From SXXH01 sp041165735 (lineage in GTDB: Bacteria; Planctomycetota; UBA1135; GCA-002686595), in assembly GCA_046341775.1 (NCBI GenBank), contig JBKDQQ010000161.1, positions 1 through 11,270 on the forward strand: a stretch of DNA of 11,270 nucleotides, given 5' to 3'. Numbering within the stretch: position 1 is the first letter of the stretch; the number at the start of each line of letters is the position of its first letter. The notes under the pieces are model-generated. The model was given only the letters and a program-made list of their open reading frames with translations, was not told where the DNA came from and made no database searches. Both the position numbers and the translations under genes were made by a program. This document shows, piece after piece, positions 1-5,735 of the stretch.

Positions 1-2
1 CC

Positions 3-455
3 CACCCCGCGCGGCCCGGCGTGCTCCCGGTCGCCTCCACCGACGGGCGCTCGTCCCGGGGCGTCGTAAACGACAGCCAGGTCAGCGTCGGCGGCTCGTT
101 AGAGCTGACCGGCTTCCCGGCGCACGTGACGTACTCCACGCTGAACTACCACGACAACGAAGCCAAGCTCGCCGGCCAGTTGCTGGCGGACTACGGCCCC
201 GCCGGCGAGTACACGATCGGCTGGGACGTGGTCGCCTTGCGCGCGCACGATCCGGCCTTCCTGGTCGCGTCCAGCGCGCGCGGCGGGCGCTGGCTGGTGC
301 TGGGCGCGGACGGACGCAGGGTCGAGCTCGTCCTCGCGCCCGGCGGCACGGCGCGCATCGAACTGCCGGAGGGCCCGGCGCTGGTCAGGACGCCCGCGAA
401 CGACTGGCCGCTGCGCATGGCCTCGGGCGACGAGCGCGCCATCGCGCTCGACTGA
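3..455 (+). CDS. C-terminal part of an unrecognised protein (5' end outside window)
   Basis: The plus-strand frame is open from the first complete codon at position 3 to the TGA at 453-455, giving about 150 residues. A GTG at 21 could be a start, but there is no Shine-Dalgarno sequence before it, no signal peptide after it, and the frame continues upstream, so the gene most likely begins outside the window. I do not recognise the family. The last 80 residues alternate hydrophobic and polar stretches with turn-forming Gly/Asp-Gly pairs, as in a beta-sandwich at the end of a larger secreted or carbohydrate-active protein. That is only an impression, and the neighbouring glycoside hydrolase is weak context for it. 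The gene is convergent with the GH5 gene, with 10 bases between the two stop codons. Confidence 0.6.
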   Translation, partial: HPARPGVLPVASTDGRSSRGVVNDSQVSVGGSLELTGFPAHVTYSTLNYHDNEAKLAGQLLADYGPAGEYTIGWDVVALRAHDPAFLVASSARGGRWLVLGADGRRVELVLAPGGTARIELPEGPALVRTPANDWPLRMASGDERAIALD

Positions 456-469
456 GGCCGGCCGCTCAG
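452..469. terminator. Inverted repeat spanning two convergent stop codons, possible bidirectional terminator
   Basis: The sequence CTGAGGCCGGCCGCTCAG has perfect 5-base arms (CTGAG/CTCAG) around the self-complementary core GGCCGGCC. The plus-strand stop codon (453-455) and the minus-strand stop codon (466-468) both lie in the arms. With only 10 bases between the genes, this is the only place for an intergenic stop signal. There is no T-tract on either side, so intrinsic termination is doubtful. Confidence 0.3.
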
Positions 470-1584
470 GCGCGCTTGCGCTTGAGGCGGCGCAGGAAGG
501 GCGCGTCCGTGACGAAGGCGTGGCCCGGCTGCAGCGACAACGGGTACGAACCCCACCATTCGCCGGCGGCCCACGCGCAACTGTCCATGCCCAGCGCGTC
601 TAGCCGCGCGAGGAACCGCTCGGCCACCTCGTGCCAACGCGCGTCGTCGCGCGGCACGCCGTACTCGCCGAGGAAGCCGCGCACGCGGTTGCGCGCGCAC
701 CATCCCGCGAAGTCCGCGAGCCGCGCCACGCCGCGATCCAGCAGGTCGGGATCGGCGGCCAGTTCGGCCTCGAACGAGCGCGGGTACGTGCCGCTGCCGT
801 CGGCGTCGAAGTAGCAGTGCGCCTCGTAGACCACCTTGCCGGCGGGATCGTCGATCCAGGCGCGGGCTCCGTTGGCCTCGGTCCACTTCCAGCTCGAGGA
901 CCAGTGCTCGCCGGCGACGTAGACCGGGTGCGACGCGTCGACCTCCCGCAGGGCGCGCACGCCTTCGTTGGAAATGGCCTTCCAATCGGCGTCGCCCATC
1001 TCGTGCGGCTCGTTCATCAAGCCGTAGCCCTCGAGCGCCTCGTGGCGCGCGAAGGCCTGCGCGACGCGTCGCCACAGGTCGCCGAAGTGCGCGCGGGAGA
1101 CCGGCACGCGACCGCCGAGCTCCTCGTCGATGCGGCAGGTGCGGGCCGCGCCGCCCACCTTCAACGCGTAGCGCCCGTAGTTGTGCGCGTCCAGCAGCAC
1201 GCGCGACCCGTAGCCGCGCGCCAGGTCCAGCGTCTTGCGCAGGCGCGCGAGCTCGTGCGGATCGAGCTCGTGGCCGAGGCGCGGTTGCAGCCGCTCCCAG
1301 CGGAACGGCACGCGCAGCAGTCGCAGCCCGTGGCGGGCGAAGTAGGCGATCGTGCCTTCCGTCGGATGCGTCCAGTCCTTGCCGAACGCGCCGCGCTCCT
1401 CGGCGCAGAAGCCCGGCTTGTCGTGGCCGAACTCGGCGCCGGCGAGGTTCACGCCGCGCCGCGGGAGCGCGCCGTCGTCGTTCGAGCTGCCGGGCGCGTG
1501 CATGGCGTCAGGCTTCCGTCCGCAGCCGCAGGCGAGCCACGCCGTCCCCAGCGCGAACAAGCCCAGGCATGCGCGGCGGTCCAT
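466..1584 (-). CDS. GH5 (subfamily-5-like) endoglucanase, probable lipoprotein
   Basis: This 372-residue protein is predicted to hydrolyse internal beta-1,4-glucan bonds (cellulase type) outside the cytoplasm. The leader (residues 1-21) has two N-terminal arginines, a hydrophobic core and WLACGC, so C19 or C21 may be lipidated, although neither site is a perfect lipobox. The GH5 (beta/alpha)8 barrel follows from about residue 40. RGVNLAGAEFG is at 43-53, RVPFRWERLQP at 91-101, and the substrate-site block DAHNYGRY at 132-139. The acid/base Glu192 is in NEP (191-193), and HCYFDADGSGT is at 256-266. The nucleophile Glu307 is in LGEYG, and the aromatic WAAGEWWG is at 338-345. These blocks resemble fungal and bacterial GH5_5 endoglucanases, and all catalytic residues are present. 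The gene lies 52 bases downstream of the TPR/barrel gene on the same strand, with only weak ribosome-binding sequence. The context suggests a BcsZ-like trimming role. Activity on another beta-glucan is possible. Confidence 0.9.
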   Translation of the reverse strand: MDRRACLGLFALGTAWLACGCGRKPDAMHAPGSSNDDGALPRRGVNLAGAEFGHDKPGFCAEERGAFGKDWTHPTEGTIAYFARHGLRLLRVPFRWERLQPRLGHELDPHELARLRKTLDLARGYGSRVLLDAHNYGRYALKVGGAARTCRIDEELGGRVPVSRAHFGDLWRRVAQAFARHEALEGYGLMNEPHEMGDADWKAISNEGVRALREVDASHPVYVAGEHWSSSWKWTEANGARAWIDDPAGKVVYEAHCYFDADGSGTYPRSFEAELAADPDLLDRGVARLADFAGWCARNRVRGFLGEYGVPRDDARWHEVAERFLARLDALGMDSCAWAAGEWWGSYPLSLQPGHAFVTDAPFLRRLKRKRA

Positions 1585-1636
1585 CGTGTCCGGCGTGGGT
1601 GCGGTTGCGTGCCAAGTGCGGCGTCGGCGCCGGCCG

Positions 1637-4600
1637 TCACGGCCAGCGCAGCGTGAAATAGGCTAGCGTCGACGAGGTGTCGATGACATCGCTCGACAAG
1701 GCTTGCGTGCGCAGGTCGATCGCTGCCCACGCCGCGAAGTCGTAGTGGGCGCCGACCCAGAACTCCTGGAACATCTCGGACTCGTCGTCGATGGCGGCCC
1801 GCAGGCCGATGGAGTACCAGAACTCGTTGGCGCCGACGAAGTAGTCCTCGTTGAGCCAGTGCTTCCACTCGGCCACGGCGGAGTACACCGAGTAGCCGCC
1901 CGGCGCGAAGTACGGGTGCGCCAGCTGGCCCGACCAGTTGTTCGGGTTCTCGGGCACCTCGATGCCGTCGTTGTCGCTGTCGAAGCTGATGAAATCGGCC
2001 TTCGCGAGCAGCTGCAGCTGCCGGGGCGCGAACGACACGAGGTAGGAGCCGAAGGCGTTCAGCTCGTAGCGCGTGTTGCCGCTGTCCTCGGCGTAGTCCT
2101 CGGCCTGCGAGTACTCCGCCAGCATCGCGCTCGCGCCGTAGTCGAAGCGCCGCGAGGCCTTGTACGCCAGTCCGGCGCGGAAGCCCGTGCGATGGATGTC
2201 CTCGCGCAGCGTCTCGGCGTTCTCGGCCACGTTCTCCTCGAAGATCTCGGCCGAGATCCGCAGGCCGCCCCAGGTCTCGTGCTGCATCGCCAACCGGTAG
2301 AGCAGGCGCGAATCGAAGCGGTCCTCCTCGTCCCAGGTGGGGATCTCGAGGCGCGCGAACAACGCCGTGTGGTCGCCGATCTTCTTGCGGCCTTCGCCGA
2401 TGAAGAGGCTGCCGAGCAACGGCTCGTCGCCCTCGGGTTCGTAGCGCCGCCAGCCGTAGCCCGCGCCGATGTACTCGTCGGCGTCGCCGATCGGGTGCTG
2501 GTACAGGACGAACTGCTCGGTCGAGTCGATCTGGTAGAGCCCCTCGCGGCCGCGGGCGTCGCTGGTCCACAGCCCGCCGACCACGCGCGGGTTGGTCATC
2601 GTCCGCGCGTGCTCGAGCGCGAGCGGCGCCTCGCGATGCAGCGGCGACAGCTCGACGATCTGCTCGTACTCGCCGATCGCCTTCCGCGTCTGCCCGGCGC
2701 CGTGGTAGAGCTGCGCCAGGTCGAAGCGCGCCTCGAAGTTGGCTGGTTCCGCGCCGATCAGCTCGCGGTAGCGGTCCTCGGCCTGCCGCGGACGGTAGTC
2801 CTTCAGCTCCTTGGCCTCCTTCTCGAGCTCGATGGCGCGCGCCGTGGCGAGCGCAGCCTCGTAGTCGAGGCCGCCGTTGTAGGCGCTGGCCGCGCTGGCC
2901 TCGCCGAACGGATCGACCGGCGCGATCTCGGCCAGGTCGGCGTCCACGACCTTGGCGTAGGCCTTGGACGAGGCGTCGTAGTCGTGGTTCCAGTACAAGG
3001 TGCGGGCGTATTCGCGCCGCGCGACGAAGCTCGAGGCGTCCGCGGCCATGAGCAGCTTGTACTGCTCGCCGGCGGCCTCGTAGTCGCGTTCGATGATGCA
3101 GGTGCGGGCGAGCGCGAGGCGCGCGCGCGAGTTCTGCTCGCTCGCCGCGACCACCTGCTGCAGCGTGCGCCGCGGGTCGACATTCTCGCCGCGCGCCAAG
3201 GCGATGTTCTGCGCCTCGCCGAGGCGCACCCGCGCCGCGAGGTTCTCGGGTTCGAACCTCAGCACGTGCTCGAACGCGGCGATGGCGCGCCGCCAATCGC
3301 CCTCGCCGAGCGCGATCTCGCCCAGCTCGATCCACGCGCGCACGTCGTCGCCCATCTGCTTGGTGGGCGCGGCGAGCAGCGCCGTCTGCGCGCGGTTCTT
3401 GCTGCCGATCTCGCCGTGGCAGCGCGACAACCAGTACGCGCACTCGGGCGTGCGACCGCTCGGGTGCTTCATGGCCTCCTGGAACTCGCGCACGGCCTCC
3501 AATGGCCGCTCGCGCGCCTGCAAGGCGCGACCCAGCGCGATGCGCACCTGGATGCGCGCGCCCGTGTCCTCGGGGTTCTTCGCCAACCATGCGCGGCACA
3601 AGCGCTCGGCCTGCTCCGCGTTGCCCAGCTTCTGCAGGCCGCGGCACAGCGTGATCAGCACCTCCGGGGCGTAGTCCTCCTCCTTGGCGAGCGCCTGGCA
3701 GACGGAAACGCCCTCCTCGTGGAGGCCCTGGTCGTACAAGGCGCGCGCGTAGCCGAGGCGCGCCTCGACGGCGGCGGGCGAGTCGCCCACGACCTTCTGG
3801 AACTGGCTCTTGGCGCGTTCGTGCTCGCCGCTCTGCCGCAGCAGCTCGCCGTAGGCGATGCGCGCGTCATGGTCGTCCTCCTTGGCGCGCAGCAGGTCCT
3901 CCCACTGCGCGGCGGCCGCGCCATGCTCGCCCACCAGGCCGTGGTAGCGCGCGCTGGCCTTCTGGAACGGCCGCTCCTTCTCCATCTCCGGCCGCAGCGC
4001 GTCGAGCACGCGCTTCGCGGGCGCCGGCTGGTATCCGGCCAGCGCGATCTCCGCCGTGCCGAGGCGCGCGCGTTGGTTGTCGGGATCGACCGCCAGCACC
4101 TGCTGGTAGACGCCCATGGCGAGCTTGTATTGGCCCGAGAGCACCATCTGGTTGCCCAATTCGATGCGCGTGCCCGTGTTCTCGGGCTCCACCTCGGCCA
4201 GCCCGGCCACGGTGCGTCCTGCGCCATCGCTGTCGCCCAGCTGCGCTTGGCATCTCACGAGGTGGAGGCCCCACTCGACCTCGTCGGGATGGTCCCTCAC
4301 GAGCATCTCGAGGTGCGGCAGCGCCTCGTTGGGCCGCTGCAAGTCGAGCAGCACCGGCGCGACCAGTCGGCGGTTTTCGCCGTCGCGCAGGTCCAGTGTC
4401 TGCAAGTGCATGCGCCAGACCTCGCCCGCGGCCACGTAGTCGCGCGACCACGCCAGCACGCGCGCCAGCAGCGCGGCGCTGTCCACGTCCTCCGGATCGC
4501 GTCGCACGACGGTCTCGAGTTGCTCGGCCGCCTCCTCGTAGTAGCCGCCGTTGATGTAGGCGTCGGCCAGGTTGCGCCGCGCATCGAGGTCCGAGGGCGA

Positions 4601-5173
4601 CAAGCGCACGAGTTCCTCGTAGCGCGCGCGCGCCTCCTTCAGGCGGTCGGCCTCGACCAGCAGGCCGGCGTACTCGACCAGCGACTCGCGGTCGCCGGGA
4701 TGCATCTTCAGGAGCTTCTCGTGCAACGAGAGCGCCTCGTCGAGGCGTCCGAGCTTGTACGCGTTGCGCGCCGTGCGCAGCAGGATGTCGCGCTGCAGTT
4801 CGTCGCGGCCGTCCCCGCCGTCGCGCTCCACCTGCGCGGACGCCGAGGGTTCGCCGACCTTGCCCGCGTCGGGGTCGATGCGCGGCCGCTGCCCGCGCGC
4901 CTTGACGCGGCTCGTGCGCGGGGCCTCGTCGACCTCGGCGGGCGTGGCGACTGCAGGGGCGGGTTCCGGCGCGGGGTGCGCCATCGGCGGCGGCGCCTGG
5001 ATGGGCGCTTGCACGAAGAAGTCGCCGGAGACCGGGTTCTCCGGCTTCCATGTCGTCGCCTCGGAATCGGCGGGGCCTTCGGGCGCGCAGGCGGGAGCCA
5101 GCACGGCGAGGCACGCCAGTGCGCGTTGCAGCAGCCAGCGCACGGCTTGTTCGGTGGTCGGATGGGGACTCAT
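1637..5173 (-). CDS. TPR-scaffold / outer-membrane beta-barrel exopolysaccharide export protein (BcsC/PgaA-type)
   Basis: The 1178-residue product probably guides a nascent polysaccharide across the periplasm and outer membrane. Residues 1-29 are a signal sequence with hydrophobic LACLAVLAPAC; C29 could be lipidated, or signal peptidase I could cut after APA. A Pro/Ala-rich linker covers about 55-85. From about 125 to 860 there are many degenerate TPR repeats, on the order of twenty; good examples are at 130-225 and 614-645. Several units carry a W/Y...DY..A pattern (241-248, 726-734) that I associate with exopolysaccharide-export TPR proteins. About 862-1178 is beta-rich with alternating aromatic strands and ends in AYFTLRWP, as expected of an outer-membrane barrel. 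PYFAP at 1087-1091 recalls the YFSP motif of BcsC. The frame is open upstream to 5659, but the Met codon ending at 5173 is the one that precedes the signal peptide. It has no clear Shine-Dalgarno sequence. The gene is divergent from the synthase and upstream of the GH5 gene. Which polymer it exports is inferred from context. Confidence 0.85.
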   Translation of the reverse strand: MSPHPTTEQAVRWLLQRALACLAVLAPACAPEGPADSEATTWKPENPVSGDFFVQAPIQAPPPMAHPAPEPAPAVATPAEVDEAPRTSRVKARGQRPRIDPDAGKVGEPSASAQVERDGGDGRDELQRDILLRTARNAYKLGRLDEALSLHEKLLKMHPGDRESLVEYAGLLVEADRLKEARARYEELVRLSPSDLDARRNLADAYINGGYYEEAAEQLETVVRRDPEDVDSAALLARVLAWSRDYVAAGEVWRMHLQTLDLRDGENRRLVAPVLLDLQRPNEALPHLEMLVRDHPDEVEWGLHLVRCQAQLGDSDGAGRTVAGLAEVEPENTGTRIELGNQMVLSGQYKLAMGVYQQVLAVDPDNQRARLGTAEIALAGYQPAPAKRVLDALRPEMEKERPFQKASARYHGLVGEHGAAAAQWEDLLRAKEDDHDARIAYGELLRQSGEHERAKSQFQKVVGDSPAAVEARLGYARALYDQGLHEEGVSVCQALAKEEDYAPEVLITLCRGLQKLGNAEQAERLCRAWLAKNPEDTGARIQVRIALGRALQARERPLEAVREFQEAMKHPSGRTPECAYWLSRCHGEIGSKNRAQTALLAAPTKQMGDDVRAWIELGEIALGEGDWRRAIAAFEHVLRFEPENLAARVRLGEAQNIALARGENVDPRRTLQQVVAASEQNSRARLALARTCIIERDYEAAGEQYKLLMAADASSFVARREYARTLYWNHDYDASSKAYAKVVDADLAEIAPVDPFGEASAASAYNGGLDYEAALATARAIELEKEAKELKDYRPRQAEDRYRELIGAEPANFEARFDLAQLYHGAGQTRKAIGEYEQIVELSPLHREAPLALEHARTMTNPRVVGGLWTSDARGREGLYQIDSTEQFVLYQHPIGDADEYIGAGYGWRRYEPEGDEPLLGSLFIGEGRKKIGDHTALFARLEIPTWDEEDRFDSRLLYRLAMQHETWGGLRISAEIFEENVAENAETLREDIHRTGFRAGLAYKASRRFDYGASAMLAEYSQAEDYAEDSGNTRYELNAFGSYLVSFAPRQLQLLAKADFISFDSDNDGIEVPENPNNWSGQLAHPYFAPGGYSVYSAVAEWKHWLNEDYFVGANEFWYSIGLRAAIDDESEMFQEFWVGAHYDFAAWAAIDLRTQALSSDVIDTSSTLAYFTLRWP

Positions 5174-5252
5174 GGGTCGGGACCGCCGCGGTGGGGCGAC
5201 GGCTTCGGGGACAGACTTCCTGCCGGGGTCCCTGATCGGAGCTGCGACGCCT

Positions 5253-5302
5253 CGGCCTTTAGCCGTGCGGGCGCGCGCCGCGCCATGGATTGGAAATTCC
5301 TT
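5253..5302. repeat. Imperfect direct repeat, copy 1
   Basis: This copy runs from CGGCCTTTAG, through a GC-rich middle containing GGGCGCGCGCC, to the best conserved end GATTGGAAATTCCTT (5288-5302). The second copy lies about 82 bases downstream. The conserved 15-mer differs at one position between copies, and the flanking half is diverged. It lies upstream of both divergent genes, so it may be a regulator-binding site or a decayed dispersed repeat. Confidence 0.5.
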
Positions 5303-5333
5303 CCTTCGGCGCGGCCGCGCCGGCTTGGGCCAG

Positions 5334-5384
5334 CGGCCTACGGTGCGCGCGCCCCGCGGCTGGAGCCTTGATTGGGAATTCCTT
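5334..5384. repeat. Imperfect direct repeat, copy 2
   Basis: This copy begins CGGCCTACGG, passes through GCGCGCGCCCCGCGG and ends in GATTGGGAATTCCTT (5370-5384). The core GGAATTCC is a perfect palindrome here, whereas copy 1 has one more A (GGAAATTCC). The 81-82 base spacing is the same at both ends of the units, which supports a real duplication. Confidence 0.5.
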
Positions 5385-5413
5385 TCGTCGTCGAACCGGC
5401 AGCCGCGATCCGC

Positions 5414-5428
5414 CGGAAGCAACTTCCG
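5414..5428. promoter_or_regulatory. Palindrome with 6-base arms, possible operator
   Basis: CGGAAGCAACTTCCG has perfect 6-base arms around CAA. It is followed directly by the A/T-richer AAAATAGGGCCTTTT (5429-5443), an imperfect inverted repeat. Its position in the least GC-rich part of the divergent region suits a transcription-factor site. The binding protein is unknown. Confidence 0.3.
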
Positions 5429-5491
5429 AAAATAGGGCCTTTTCACGGGCAAATCCGGCACACCTGGCCGGAGCCCGCAGGCCCGACCCAG

Positions 5492-5504
5492 CTCCAAGTT
5501 GGAG
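5492..5504. promoter_or_regulatory. Palindrome with 6-base arms, possible operator
   Basis: CTCCAAGTTGGAG has perfect 6-base arms with a one-base centre. That geometry fits a homodimeric DNA-binding protein better than an RNA hairpin, because the loop is too short. It lies 232 bases before the synthase start. No regulator is identified. Confidence 0.3.
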
Positions 5505-5532
5505 AGTTGCGTGGCCGAACTCCGCCCCCGTT

Positions 5533-5558
5533 GTCGCCTTGGTCGAAAGACCAGCGAC
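5533..5558 (+). promoter_or_regulatory. Possible leader RNA hairpin with GAAA tetraloop
   Basis: The outer arms GTCGC (5533-5537) and GCGAC (5554-5558) pair perfectly. The inner arms TGGTC (5540-5544) and GACCA (5549-5553) close a GAAA loop, and C5538-T5539 form a two-base bulge. A GNRA tetraloop on a bulged ten-pair stem is typical of structured RNA. If the synthase transcript starts upstream of here, this would sit in its 5' leader. The transcription start is unknown. Confidence 0.35.
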
Positions 5559-5645
5559 GCTCGAGCGGTGCACGGCCCCCGCACCCGGTGGTTCGGCCAT
5601 GGTGGCCGCGCCCCCGACGGGATCTCCCAGACGACATCCGACACG

Positions 5646-5674
5646 CCCACCCCACCCACGCCCCTCCACCCCCC
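5646..5674 (-). other. C-rich, G-poor tract; complement fits a G-quadruplex motif
   Basis: On the plus strand, C-runs of 3, 4, 3, 4 and 6 are separated by spacers of one to four bases. On the minus strand this gives five G-runs of at least three with short loops, which satisfies the usual G3+N1-7 quadruplex pattern. The G-rich strand is the template for the synthase gene. The plus-strand transcript would be C-rich and nearly G-free here, like Rho-loading (rut) RNA. Which role applies, if either, cannot be decided from sequence. Confidence 0.45.
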
Positions 5675-5678
5675 GACG

Positions 5679-5720
5679 CTGTCCGCCCCGAGCGGACGGC
5701 AAGGGCGTGACGCCTGTCAC
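5679..5720 (+). promoter_or_regulatory. Two consecutive leader hairpins just before the synthase start
   Basis: The first hairpin pairs GTCCGC (5681-5686) with GCGGAC (5692-5697) around CCCGA. It can be extended by a U-G and a C-G pair to 5679-5699. The second pairs GTGAC (5707-5711) with GTCAC (5716-5720) around GCCT. The second ends two bases before the weak ribosome-binding sequence, so its folding could affect translation of the synthase. No T-tract follows, so they are not ordinary terminators. Confidence 0.35.
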
Positions 5721-5721
5721 C

Positions 5722-5726
5722 AGGGA
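5722..5726 (+). promoter_or_regulatory. Weak ribosome-binding site of the synthase gene
   Basis: AGGGA lies 9 bases before the ATG at 5736. It is the only purine-rich Shine-Dalgarno-like stretch near the start, and it supports this ATG over the open frame that continues upstream to 5499. Confidence 0.45.
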
Positions 5727-5735
5727 CCCACCGCC

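Larger units (their letters stand above)
5174..5735. other. 562-base divergent intergenic region between export and synthase genes
   Basis: This region separates the starts of the minus-strand export gene and the plus-strand synthase gene, so it must hold the promoters and any shared control for both. No convincing coding sequence lies in it. It holds an imperfect direct repeat (5253-5302 and 5334-5384), palindromes at 5414-5428 and 5492-5504, hairpin-forming sequences at 5533-5558, 5679-5699 and 5707-5720, and a G-poor C-rich tract at 5646-5674. The least GC-rich part is about 5369-5455. I looked there for sigma-70-like -35/-10 pairs on both strands and found none with acceptable spacing, so no promoter is called. 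Confidence 0.7.

Noticed and set aside
1449..3647. Open minus-strand frame of 732 codons overlapping the export and GH5 genes in another frame
   Set aside because: It is extremely Arg-rich and lies out of frame with two genes that have recognisable domains.
1703..5371. Open plus-strand frame of 1222 codons antisense to the export gene
   Set aside because: Its translation is a low-complexity mix of Arg, Ala, Val, Leu and Gly with no domain. The opposite strand encodes clear TPR and barrel sequence. Long antisense frames are expected at this GC content.
5533..5570. GEMM-type c-di-GMP riboswitch before the synthase
   Set aside because: The GAAA-capped stem and a following GACGC recall GEMM-I, but the conserved AGGGCAAA and GCAAAGCC stretches are absent, so the assignment is not supported.
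5174..5659. N-terminal extension of the export protein by 162 codons
   Set aside because: The extension is Arg/Pro-rich and would bury the signal peptide that begins at the Met codon ending at 5173.
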